DNA from: Chryseosolibacter sp035628595
GTDB taxonomy: Bacteria; Bacteroidota; Bacteroidia; Cytophagales; Cyclobacteriaceae
DNA length: 64,000 bases
Direction of reading: 5' to 3'
NCBI GenBank assembly: GCA_035628595.1
Contig: DASPJN010000138.1
Coordinates: 12,443-76,442 of the forward strand
Under the pieces are notes generated by a model, which did not search any database, was not told the origin of the DNA, and saw only the letters and a list, made by a program, of their open reading frames with translations. Each line of letters starts with the position of its first letter. The stretch's first letter is position 1. Both the position numbers and the translations under genes were made by a program. Positions 24,751 through 31,707 of this stretch are shown piece after piece.

Positions 24751-25614
24751 ATGTACAGCAATAGGATCGTCGCCTATATAGATTTGCTTGGCTTTAGTGA
24801 ACTGGTTTTGAAAGATGGCACAAGCTACTCGGATATTGAAGCAATCTTGTCGCCATTTATGCAGGAGGTAAACAAAGAAAATGATGTGTTTAGCCTTGCA
24901 CTTAGTGGTCAGCAGGCTGCAGCAGAAAAACGTAAAATGGAATATGTGCTTATACAGGAAAAAGCCGACCTTACTTTTGGGTCAGACGCCGTGGTGTGGT
25001 CGTATCCGGCTGACATAACTAACGAATTACAATTCAGCTTAATAATGATGAACGTAATTCATTTGTTTCAATCCATTCAAGCGCGCATGTATAGAAAGGG
25101 AATTGTTGTAAGAGGTGGAATATCATATGGGAGAATGCACCATGGAACGAAGATGATATTTGGTGAGGCACTAGTTAAAGCCTTTGTATTGGAGAAATGT
25201 GCTAACTATCCTAGAATTGTAATAGACGCAAAAATATTGGGGGGTAAGCTGAATCACCGACTTAACAAGGCTTCTATTAGCAACGACAAGGAATTTTATT
25301 TTATTGATTACTTCAGATTTTTGGCAGATGCATTTCGCATATCAAAAGAATTTAATGATAATGAGGTCGAAGAAATTACAAATCATCTATTCACTATGGA
25401 ACTTGAAGACGCTGCTAAGCTAATTAATACCGGCATCAAAGAACCGTCAGTCAAAGTACGATTAAAGTATATCTGGATGTATGAACAACTAAATTTATAT
25501 GGTTTACGGTCTAAAGTATCAAAAGAAATATTGCAGCCAATTTCCCCTGTTAATCTGCTCTACTATCGGATAATTAGATATTGGATTGAAACCAAACAGA
25601 GGTTTATAAAATAA
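24751..25614 (+). CDS. Class III nucleotide cyclase-like protein (defence-type moron)
   Basis: The 287-residue soluble protein keeps the class III cyclase outline: Asp11 in AYIDLLGF and Asp79 in FGSDAVVW at the two metal positions, RGGISYG (121-127) at the RIGIHTG position and FGEALVKAFVLE (137-148) at the GDTVNLASRLE position. The Asn and Arg that stabilise the transition state are Val142 and Val146 here. Related proteins are the cyclases of Pycsar systems, which make cyclic pyrimidines for a membrane effector. It is on the plus strand with the AbiC-like membrane gene 370 bases upstream. Whether it makes a nucleotide signal is unknown; the lost residues argue for altered chemistry. Confidence 0.55.
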   Translation: MYSNRIVAYIDLLGFSELVLKDGTSYSDIEAILSPFMQEVNKENDVFSLALSGQQAAAEKRKMEYVLIQEKADLTFGSDAVVWSYPADITNELQFSLIMMNVIHLFQSIQARMYRKGIVVRGGISYGRMHHGTKMIFGEALVKAFVLEKCANYPRIVIDAKILGGKLNHRLNKASISNDKEFYFIDYFRFLADAFRISKEFNDNEVEEITNHLFTMELEDAAKLINTGIKEPSVKVRLKYIWMYEQLNLYGLRSKVSKEILQPISPVNLLYYRIIRYWIETKQRFIK

Positions 25615-26350
25615 TTTGACCGACTACAAATCTTTCCTTACCAACATCACAAAATTCCTGTTCCCTTTCGCAACAAATCCAATCTCTATTTGTGTTTTGC
25701 GCTGCAACGGCAAGGCTGAATGATCCTGCTGTGATATCTAATATTGTCTCGCGTTCGTTGCTAAATGTTTCAATTAAATATTCCAAAAGCTTAACAGATT
25801 TTTGTGACCCATGTTTGCCGCGCTCGACATTAAACTGCTGAACTGACTTAGGGTAATTCGTTTGAGTTTGATAATAAAATTCATTTATGCCGTTCAGATG
25901 TTTTATTCTTCTATTCTTTTTCGAATTAGATTTAAGTACAGGCTTATCTAATTCAATTAAACCTTGCGGATTATATGTTCCGAACTTTTTATAAAACACC
26001 AAAATATTTTCATGCGTTTTAAGATGATGCTTTTTAGCATTACCCGGATTTGAGTGAATGTTTTTTTGCCAAATAATTTCATATCGAAACCATTTTGGAT
26101 TGCTCATTACAACCTTTGAGGTAAAAGGCTGCGATCCAAAAAATATTATGTTGGCAGTTGGTGTTGTTATTCGTTTCAATTCCTGCCATAGCTTGTTTAA
26201 ATCAATTACGTGGTTGTCCCAATCTTTCTCGGTCGTACACATATTGTAAGGCAAATCAAGTATTGCACATTCAATACTTGCATTTTCAATTTGTTTTAAT
26301 GTTTCAAATGCATCGGCACAAATAATTTTGTTTTTTAGATGTTCGTTCAA
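25604..26350 (-). CDS. DNA methyltransferase (N6-adenine/N4-cytosine, beta class)
   Basis: The 248-residue protein has the catalytic motif IV DLPY (32-35), then the phage-type body (NIIFFGSQPFTSKVVMSNPKWFRYEIIWQK, KKHHLKTHENILVFYKK, GSQKSVKLLEYLI) and the AdoMet motif I last, the order of the beta class. Motif I reads DITAGSFSLAVAA (from 205) in place of the usual D-GSGTT pattern, so cofactor binding may be changed. It may protect phage DNA from host restriction. It overlaps the cyclase-like gene end to end by 11 bases. The only in-frame start is a TTG at 26350. Confidence 0.85.
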   Translation of the reverse strand: MNEHLKNKIICADAFETLKQIENASIECAILDLPYNMCTTEKDWDNHVIDLNKLWQELKRITTPTANIIFFGSQPFTSKVVMSNPKWFRYEIIWQKNIHSNPGNAKKHHLKTHENILVFYKKFGTYNPQGLIELDKPVLKSNSKKNRRIKHLNGINEFYYQTQTNYPKSVQQFNVERGKHGSQKSVKLLEYLIETFSNERETILDITAGSFSLAVAAQNTNRDWICCEREQEFCDVGKERFVVGQIIL

Positions 26351-26382
26351 TCATCACTTAGTCAAAATAAGCGTTATTATTA

Positions 26383-26577
26383 TCAGCTATTTATTTGCCG
26401 CTTTGTATCTTCAATTCTATTGAGTACTGCTTTAACGGTGTCCTTGTAAGCAGATTTTAAATATTCATTTTCCCAATCATTCAAAATTGATTCATCAATA
26501 AACGGAGCATTCTTAATTTCATCTTTGCACCATTGGGCAAAAGCAATCATGTCATGAATTGAATAGTACTTAGTCAT
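26383..26577 (-). CDS. Small hypothetical protein
   Basis: The 64-residue acidic helical protein (MTKYYSIHDMIAFAQWCKDEIKNAPFIDESILNDWENEYLKS) has no recognised domain. Its ATG overlaps the stop of the upstream Xis-like gene by four bases, so the two are translated together. It may modify the action of that protein. The frame is supported by coupling and normal composition. Confidence 0.55.
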   Translation of the reverse strand: MTKYYSIHDMIAFAQWCKDEIKNAPFIDESILNDWENEYLKSAYKDTVKAVLNRIEDTKRQINS

Positions 26578-26798
26578 TTCTGTGCAGCCTCCATCTTTGC
26601 CTTGTACTTTAACACTTCTGATTTCTTAAATCTTCGATGTTTACCTTCCGACAGAAGGCATTTTATCTTCTTCTGATCAACTAACTTTTTAACAGTCGAT
26701 GCCGCAACACATAAAAGATGTGCTGCCTCTGAAATGCTCAGGAGAACGTTTCCATCAGTTGAATAGATTTTTTCGTACTTAAGTGTGTTTCTTGCCAT
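26574..26798 (-). CDS. MerR/excisionase-like DNA-binding protein
   Basis: The chosen ATG at 26798 gives MARNTLKYEKIYSTDGNVLLSISEAAHLL; upstream in-frame codons exist to 26822 but cross the leader dyad. The 74-residue protein is one winged helix: ISEAAHLLCVAASTVKKLVDQKKIKCLLSEGKHRRFKKSEVLKY, with HRRF as the wing. This is the excisionase family pattern. It is a reasonable candidate for the recombination directionality factor or a regulator, because no other Xis-like or CI-like gene is seen. A TATTGATATT/AATATCAATA dyad lies just before the start. Confidence 0.7.
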   Translation of the reverse strand: MARNTLKYEKIYSTDGNVLLSISEAAHLLCVAASTVKKLVDQKKIKCLLSEGKHRRFKKSEVLKYKAKMEAAQK

Positions 26799-26829
26799 TA
26801 TTGATATTTGTTTTAATATCAATAAATAG
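26798..26829 (-). promoter_or_regulatory. Leader dyad before the Xis-like gene
   Basis: A 10 bp inverted repeat (TATTGATATT/AATATCAATA) directly precedes the ATG, with CTATTTAT at its upstream end. It parallels the portal leader. Being an operator for the encoded protein is possible. Confidence 0.4.
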
Positions 26830-26873
26830 TCATCGACTAAAGCAAAAACTGATTTTTTGAAAAATAATATTTT

Positions 26874-27383
26874 TTACTTGGAAAGAATTAAAAAGGCATC
26901 TTCAAACGAAAGATATCGTATCAGTTTTTTTGTTTGATTTCGTTGATAATTAAAATTATCACTTGTGCAGTCGAGCCATGCAAGCTTATTGTAATCGTAA
27001 TTTTCGTTACAATGTGCTTCAGGTTCAAAAATTAAAGATGATAAATTGAAAAAGACAAATGCCTCTTGATATTCAATAATAAATAAGGCTTTGCCGCCTG
27101 ATTGATGTAAGGGCAAAAGATTTACAAGCTTTGTTTTCTCGATGAAGGATTTGTCGTACTTAAATATTGATATGTTTCTTTTCTTAAACTCGGCAAAACA
27201 CAAAGACGAACCCGAAATAAAAAGGCAGTCAAAAGGTGAGTACGTGTCTTTATCTGTGTACGTAATTGAAGATGCTGAATGATGCTTTAAATAATGCTCG
27301 TATAGATGTTGCAGCCTTTCGCGTTCAATTATCTGTGTTTGATTAAAATATGTGTCGCGGTTGAAAATAGTTTGTGCCGGCAT
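26874..27383 (-). CDS. PD-(D/E)XK-like nuclease-fold protein
   Basis: The 169-residue protein contains SPFDCLFISGSSLCFAEFKKRNISIFKYDKSFIEKTKLVNL: the Asp of PFD, an 11-residue strand spacing, then the E-F-K triad and a helix with two Lys. This is the PD-(D/E)XK nuclease core, as in VRR/resolvase-like phage proteins. Residues 105-120 (GGKALFIIEYQEAFVFF) fit the following strands. A repair or recombination role is likely but not specific. The leader holds GTATTTAT and an AATCAT/ATGATT stem. Confidence 0.55.
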   Translation of the reverse strand: MPAQTIFNRDTYFNQTQIIERERLQHLYEHYLKHHSASSITYTDKDTYSPFDCLFISGSSLCFAEFKKRNISIFKYDKSFIEKTKLVNLLPLHQSGGKALFIIEYQEAFVFFNLSSLIFEPEAHCNENYDYNKLAWLDCTSDNFNYQRNQTKKLIRYLSFEDAFLILSK

Positions 27384-27412
27384 AAATGATTTAGTTTTTT
27401 AATCATAAATAC
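27383..27412 (-). promoter_or_regulatory. Leader element and stem before the nuclease-like gene
   Basis: GTATTTAT (27405-27412 on the coding strand) is followed by a stem ATGATT/AATCAT ending next to ATG. It is the long-spaced form, 21 bases from the start. Confidence 0.4.
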
Positions 27413-27444
27413 CGGCACTTTAGAAAAATGAATTCCTCTAATAA

Positions 27445-27663
27445 TTAAATGTGTCGAAGCCCGGCAATTAGTTTATCTAATGCCTCACAATTCGCGTGAT
27501 TCTCTCGTCTTAAAGAGCCGAGATCATCGACCATCTCATCCAAATGTCGCAACCAGACTTTGCGTTGGTCTTCGGATGACCCGGCAATCGTTGTGTTAAT
27601 GTTGGTAATCTCAATTTTTACAGCACGAATGTCTTCCTGTAGTGTTACTAATAAATTATTCAT
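27445..27663 (-). CDS. Small coiled-coil protein
   Basis: The 72-residue, charged, fully helical protein (LLVTLQEDIRAVKIEITNINTTIAG...WLRHLDEMVDDLGSLRRENHANCEAL) has heptad-like spacing and no known domain. It lies at the start of the leftward gene group. Composition and lack of overlap with other genes support it being real. Function unknown. Confidence 0.5.
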   Translation of the reverse strand: MNNLLVTLQEDIRAVKIEITNINTTIAGSSEDQRKVWLRHLDEMVDDLGSLRRENHANCEALDKLIAGLRHI

Positions 27664-28038
27664 AAAAATATTTTCAAATTTTGGTACTTAATATTCATTA
27701 ACGGCAAACACAAGGAAATGCCGACTACATCATAAATAGATATGAGTAGGTTTGATTCTGCGCTTGAAGGCACTATGCATAAGGCAGGAGAATCAAAAAG
27801 TAAATTAACTTTTTGAAACTTGTTTAGATGTGCTTACGTTTGATTCATAAGATTCTTAATTACAAATTTCACAACGGGTTGAACGTGTTGGCGCACTTCA
27901 ACCCTTTTCGTTTAAAGAGAACATAGTTCTATCAAGCTAATTCAGTTCTCATGACTAGCGTTCATATAGAAACCTATCGCTGCTGCAAAGGCAAAGACAT
28001 ACCCGTGCCACTCGTCCCATGACATAGCTTTGCTTTGT
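27664..28038. other. Gap with hairpins and two tiny reading frames
   Basis: A GGGTTGAA/TTCAACCC hairpin followed by TTTT lies at 27876-27908 and fits a rightward terminator. A 24-codon plus-strand frame (27742-27816, MSRFDSALEGTM...) and a 27-codon minus-strand frame (27942-28025) are the only coding candidates. The rest shows nothing clear. Confidence 0.45.
27942..28025 (-). CDS. Possible 27-residue membrane peptide
   Basis: The frame encodes MSWDEWHGYVFAFAAAIGFYMNASHEN, with one short hydrophobic segment flanked by polar ends, 13 bases after the stop of the two-helix membrane protein. Its amino-acid make-up is unlike random AT-rich sequence. It could be a small phage membrane peptide. Evidence is position and composition only. 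Confidence 0.3.
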   Translation of the reverse strand: MSWDEWHGYVFAFAAAIGFYMNASHEN

Positions 28039-28260
28039 TCAAATATTTTTATTGATTGTTTTTGCCGCTGACAACATAATAAACGATAAAAAACAAATTA
28101 AGGTTACAATCAAGTGAAACTTTCTAATTAGAAGTACGTACATCAGCCGCGAGTTCGGGATTCCATATTCCATCGGAACATAAGACGAGAACATAACAGC
28201 CAACAAAAAAAGAAATTTACAATCATTGGTGCAGCAGTTTTGAAAATTTGACTTCAGCAT
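28039..28260 (-). CDS. Two-helix membrane protein, unknown
   Basis: The 73-residue protein has two hydrophobic helices (KFLFLLAVMFSSYV and KFHLIVTLICFLSFIMLSA) separated by PMEYGIPNSRLMYVLLIR. It could be a holin, an antiholin or an exclusion protein. It lies in the early region, read leftward, and is followed by the 27-residue membrane peptide. No family is recognised. Confidence 0.4.
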   Translation of the reverse strand: MLKSNFQNCCTNDCKFLFLLAVMFSSYVPMEYGIPNSRLMYVLLIRKFHLIVTLICFLSFIMLSAAKTINKNI

Positions 28261-28274
28261 TTTTTAACATTAAC

Positions 28275-28297
28275 TTGTGCTTTCGCGTAAAGCACAA
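28275..28297. terminator. Strong 9-bp hairpin
   Basis: TTGTGCTTT pairs with AAAGCACAA across CGCGT. It has no long T-run right after it on the plus strand and lies just upstream of the membrane-protein start on the minus strand, so it may instead be a regulatory stem. Confidence 0.4.
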
Positions 28298-28339
28298 AAG
28301 ATTTATTGCTTTATGTGAGGCAAAAAAAAGTGGTAACCG

Positions 28340-28378
28340 AACCCGGCAAACATCGTCTGATGCCGGGTTCTTTTTTTT
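28340..28378 (+). terminator. Bidirectional intrinsic terminator
   Basis: AACCCGGCA pairs with TGCCGGGTT, followed by CTTTTTTTT on the plus strand; on the minus strand a T-run follows about ten bases later. It is the strongest terminator in the prophage and separates the rightward replication region from the leftward genes. Confidence 0.75.
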
Positions 28379-28538
28379 GTTACTGCCTTTGCAAAAAATT
28401 GACAACTGGATTTCTGAAAAGTATCTTTGTGAGTACAACATTTGATGAAAACATTTCCTTTCTTGTAATTTCTTTTCTGAAAAAATACTTTTTGAATTTT
28501 GGATTTTTATGACTGCCGGCCAGTAGTTATATAAGAAT

Positions 28539-28618
28539 TCTCTTAAAGAAAATTTAGTTAAAAATGCTCGGCGGCATTTGCCAACGTTTTGCCGTCGAGT
28601 TTCCCATTCTTTAAGAGA
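28539..28618 (+). promoter_or_regulatory. Nested stems before the candidate replication gene
   Basis: A 12 bp perfect stem pairs 28539-28550 with 28607-28618 and encloses a second 10 bp stem (CTCGGCGGCA with TGCCGTCGAG, one G-U). It ends six bases before a leader ORF. It might be a regulatory RNA, an antisense target or an origin structure. Confidence 0.5.
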
Positions 28619-28623
28619 CTAAA

Positions 28624-28722
28624 ATGTTGAATCAAATAAGCTTTTGGGAAAGCGAATTGATAGGAAATCAGAAGCATAAAAAACAACGTTGGAGGCAATC
28701 AAATACACATACCAAGCATTAA
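28624..28722 (+). CDS. Possible 32-residue leader peptide
   Basis: The frame MLNQISFWESELIGN...RQSNTHTKH begins six bases after the nested stems and overlaps, in another frame, the TTG start of the next gene. This suggests translational coupling of a weak start, as with replication-gene leader peptides in plasmids. The peptide itself matches nothing known. Confidence 0.35.
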   Translation: MLNQISFWESELIGNQKHKKQRWRQSNTHTKH

Positions 28723-30035
28723 CAGAAATCAAAGATCATAATCTATTGAAAGATTATAACTTTTTTGTTCGCCTTAAAGCTGTATCCAACATTTACTTAC
28801 ACATTCCCGGCCTCATTCAAAAAGCTGATTGGCAAACAATCAATCATCATTTGAACATTAGCAGAAGTCTTTACTATGCTATGTTAAAAAGGCTCGCTAA
28901 CCGTCAATTCATTGTGAAGCTTGCAAACGGCTATTCGTTAAAGTCGTTGAATGCGGTTAATGATATTTTAAATTTTAAAACTTTTGAAAATAGAAAGGGA
29001 GTTGTTTATCACCCCTTTTGCAAATTCGATTTTGAAACTGTTATTGATGAAAAAACATTTAATGAAACAAGACTTATATATGTAATGAAGCAGTTACAAA
29101 AGTGGTCAAACTATAATGCGAAAAAGAGACGTACACATGAATGCAGTTCTATTGATGATAGAATTGATGCAAAACAGAAGTCTTTAAAAGAATTCACAAT
29201 TAGTTTGGATCAATTAAGGTACGCTTCAGGTATTAGTTCAAAAACGGTAGTTGATAAAATGATTGATTCAATCATTAAGAAAGGCTTATTAAAGCGAAGA
29301 AAGAATAGAAAAGTAATCGCTAATAATATTCCCTATTGTGAGTACAAGAAACAGTACTTACAAATTGATAGTAGATTCATTTACGATTTTGAGAAAAAAC
29401 AGGTAGTGAGATATTACTCTAACACTTATATTTTTGATAACGCGGCTTTGGGTTTTGCTTCGGAAACAGAAATTGAAAATGATTTGATTGCCTATGACAA
29501 AAATGAAACAAAGAAGGCAATCAAAAAGCTCAAGAAAGAAAAGGGTTTTAACCCTTATTCAAATATCACTGATGATATCGAACTTTTGAAAGCTGTAAAC
29601 AACTTTCAACATTTCTTGAATGAGAATAAGCAGCATCTTATTAACTGCAATATTTTTTCATCATTCTTTTTGAATCGTAAACTTCCAACCACCATGTATG
29701 CCGGCATACTTTCAAAAGTTTTTTCATCAAGAAATGAAAAGTTGAAAAAGCTATTGGCTCAATACGTCGATATCAATAACGATATTGATACATACGACAA
29801 ACAATATTCATTTCCTTTAATTGTTGAAGGGCAAAAATCATTCGTAACAAGTACAAGGAAGATGTATTATTTAGCTACTGAATCAAATCGTAAAGCAAAC
29901 AGCATTCTTTTAAAAAAGAATGCAATTAGCAACAAAGATGTATTTGACTCATGTATGCCGGTAATTGTTTGTAAAGATCGTGGTGAGCTATTAAATACTA
30001 ACTATCAATCAATCTTATCTATTACATTCATGTAA
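28689..30035 (+). CDS. Candidate replication initiator, winged-helix-like
   Basis: The 448-residue basic protein has helix-turn-helix-like segments at about 45-85 (TINHHLNISRSLYYAMLKRLANRQFIVKLANGYSL, cut here) and 165-205 (TISLDQLRYASGISSKTVVDKMIDSIIKKGLLKRR), a pair of winged helices as in Rep-type initiators, then a Lys-rich middle and an unrecognised C-terminal third. It is the only rightward large gene in the early region, sits after nested stems and a leader ORF, and starts with TTG because a stop lies four codons upstream and no ATG follows for 130 codons. No helicase or primase motif is present. Function is inferred. Confidence 0.5.
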   Translation: MEAIKYTYQALTEIKDHNLLKDYNFFVRLKAVSNIYLHIPGLIQKADWQTINHHLNISRSLYYAMLKRLANRQFIVKLANGYSLKSLNAVNDILNFKTFENRKGVVYHPFCKFDFETVIDEKTFNETRLIYVMKQLQKWSNYNAKKRRTHECSSIDDRIDAKQKSLKEFTISLDQLRYASGISSKTVVDKMIDSIIKKGLLKRRKNRKVIANNIPYCEYKKQYLQIDSRFIYDFEKKQVVRYYSNTYIFDNAALGFASETEIENDLIAYDKNETKKAIKKLKKEKGFNPYSNITDDIELLKAVNNFQHFLNENKQHLINCNIFSSFFLNRKLPTTMYAGILSKVFSSRNEKLKKLLAQYVDINNDIDTYDKQYSFPLIVEGQKSFVTSTRKMYYLATESNRKANSILLKKNAISNKDVFDSCMPVIVCKDRGELLNTNYQSILSITFM

Positions 30036-30084
30036 TATATAGTGCTGTATAAAGAATAATTTGTATTCGACTTTTCTGACCTGA

Positions 30085-31044
30085 TTAGAAGAAAGAGAGC
30101 TGATTTCCGGTTTGCTTCTTTTTTGCCCTATGACGTTGACCTTGTGGCGTAATGATTGCTGGTTCTGTTGAATTGACTTTTTCAATTACAAGTAAGACAT
30201 TTCTTTCGATAACTCGAATGACCCCTAAATCATCAACTTGTCTTTTTTGTTGAAGTACACATCTTATTGAATCACCATTAGCAAAAGTATATTCACCGGC
30301 TAATACCGAACCTTTAAATTTTTGATCAAGTATTTTAAAATTGATTTGCTCATTCTGATAAATTCCCTTCCAAGAAAAATCACCAGCTTTCAAAATAGGT
30401 GCGATTATTTCAATTAGTGCCTCATCGTCAACTAATGGCTCAAGGTTATTCGATTTTAAAATAAATTTTGGAAAATCAATTTTATCAATTCGCTTTTCAG
30501 AGCCGACCGGCAAACTTCTTTCATCAATTTCGGTTGCTGTTATATGAGTAACTTTCCTTTCGGTAATTAACCTTTTATAGAAGTGTGACTTATGCACATG
30601 TATCTTTATATCGTCTTGCACTAACTGAACAGCCCTTTCGACCAATTGGGACATCATAACAGAATCAGCGTTTAGTGCTTCTCTTTTAAGCTTTTCTGCT
30701 TCTTCGGTTCTTTTAATGATTTCAAGTTCCTTTATTTGATTATCCAATTGTACGTTTCGAAATTGTTGATAGCCATAAGGCAAGCTAAAAATAAAAATAA
30801 GAGCACCAGCACACATCTTAATTTGCTTTTCATTATCCCCGATGAACTTCCAAAAATTGACAAGACTACCCTCTTGGATTGCTTCACTTTCGATCTCAAT
30901 GGCGATTTGTAAAGCACTTGCTAATTCACGCATGATAATAAGTACCTCCTTCTCGTTGTCGTTACGTAGGAAGGCGTCCATAGAATGAACTGTATTATCC
31001 TGAAAGTTATATGCCAATTGCAGGCGAACAGAAGCAGAAGCCAT
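30085..31044 (-). CDS. Membrane-tethered protein of unknown function
   Basis: The 319-residue protein has an N-terminal domain (VRLQLAYNFQDNTVHSMDAFLRNDNEKEVLIIMRELASAL), a single hydrophobic segment (IKMCAGALIFIFSLPYGYQQF, residues about 77-96), a coiled coil, and a C-terminal beta domain (FSWKGIYQNEQINFKILDQKFKGSVLAGEYTFANGDSIRCVLQQ). This three-part plan resembles a group of mobile-element proteins with no known role. It is read leftward and separated from neighbours, like a lysogenically expressed moron. Tandem hairpins lie upstream of it. Confidence 0.45.
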   Translation of the reverse strand: MASASVRLQLAYNFQDNTVHSMDAFLRNDNEKEVLIIMRELASALQIAIEIESEAIQEGSLVNFWKFIGDNEKQIKMCAGALIFIFSLPYGYQQFRNVQLDNQIKELEIIKRTEEAEKLKREALNADSVMMSQLVERAVQLVQDDIKIHVHKSHFYKRLITERKVTHITATEIDERSLPVGSEKRIDKIDFPKFILKSNNLEPLVDDEALIEIIAPILKAGDFSWKGIYQNEQINFKILDQKFKGSVLAGEYTFANGDSIRCVLQQKRQVDDLGVIRVIERNVLLVIEKVNSTEPAIITPQGQRHRAKKKQTGNQLSFF

Positions 31045-31072
31045 TATAGTAGAGGGTTTGAAACATCAATAT

Positions 31073-31190
31073 AAAAAAAAGCACTCACAAACCGTCTGTT
31101 TATAAGTGCTTTTAAACCTTATCGGGTTGATTCCTTGACCCCAAAGATGGGATAAGACCGATAAGGAAACTAAAGACCCCTCTCTAAGGG
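31073..31190 (-). ncRNA. Structured unit A with terminator hairpin
   Basis: Read leftward, CCC/GGGG near 31177-31190 is followed by CCTTATCGG (31158-31166 complement) pairing with its partner at 31117-31125 and containing CCCA/TGGG, and then by the AAGCACTT/AGTGCTT stem with a T-run ending at 31073. The terminal loop carries ACAGACGGTT as at 17700. It could be a short RNA or an attenuator for the 319-residue gene. Confidence 0.4.
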
Positions 31191-31284
31191 ATTGAACAAA
31201 AGTACAAAATTGTTACAGGCTTTGAAAGAACATTTGTTCACACTTCATTTATCAAATGTTAAGAACCCGCTTATCATTTATTAA

Positions 31285-31392
31285 AATAAAAAAAGCACTT
31301 ACAACCGCCTGTCATAAGTGCTTTTTCGTTTTGCCTAAAAATAAGCATAACTAAAAAAAAACCCTCTCTAATGAGATTCGAAAGTAAAGGGT
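31285..31392 (-). ncRNA. Structured unit B with terminator hairpin
   Basis: This is a diverged second copy: leftward it begins with ACCCT/AGGGT pairing around a shared TTAGAGAGGG motif, and ends in the AAGCACTT/AAGTGCTT stem followed by TTTTTTT. Its loop reads ACAGGCGGTT. Tandem arrangement with unit A suggests duplication. Confidence 0.4.
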
Positions 31393-31440
31393 CTGAATTG
31401 ATTCGTGCAAGACTTGTCATGAAAACCAGACATAAATAAA

Positions 31441-31473
31441 TTTGTCGCGTGTGGTTTAGTGTGATTATCTTTT
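31441..31473 (+). promoter_or_regulatory. Candidate promoter of the Sm-like gene
   Basis: TTTG at 31441-31444 and TATCTTTT at 31466-31473 are spaced by 21 bases, matching the Bacteroidota promoter apart from the last base. The spacing equals that of the integrase promoter candidate at 4048-4079. Confidence 0.5.
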
Positions 31474-31500
31474 AAGCATATTTCTAAGACCCAAATACAA

Positions 31501-31707
31501 GTGCAAAGCAAAGAGGTAACTAAGATTCTTGAAGAATGTAAAGGCGACTGCCGTCTTCAATTATTTCTCAAAAATGAAAGTGTTATTTGCGGTAAGCTGT
31601 TGGAACATGTAAATAATTACTTACTGATTCTTTTAGATTCGTGGAGTTCTGATTTCGAAATTGTCAGCATAGACGAAATTCAGCGAATCGAATCACAAAG
31701 CAATTGA
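31501..31707 (+). CDS. Small Sm/LSm-like protein
   Basis: The 68-residue protein, starting at GTG, has a short N-terminal helix (SKEVTKILEEC) and five predicted strands (DCRLQLFLKN, SVICGKLLEHV, YLLILLD, SDFEIVSI, IQRIE) in the order of an Sm fold: helix, strand with conserved G after the second strand, loop, then the pair of final strands. No clear Hfq motif is present. It sits 177 bases inside attR and has its own promoter. In the circular phage it lies just upstream of the integrase. The fold call is by pattern. Confidence 0.45.
   Translation: MQSKEVTKILEECKGDCRLQLFLKNESVICGKLLEHVNNYLLILLDSWSSDFEIVSIDEIQRIESQSN

Larger units (their letters stand above)
31045..31500. other. Gap with tandem structured units and a promoter
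   Basis: It holds two related hairpin units (31073-31190 and 31285-31392), an inverted repeat AACATTTG/CAAATGTT near 31228-31258 and a promoter-like pair at 31441-31473. No reading frame of note is present apart from the gene that follows. Confidence 0.5.

Noticed and set aside
6711..27412. TATAAATA on the plus strand as T4-type late promoters
   Set aside because: They would point away from the genes they precede and lie within a few bases of start codons inside operons.
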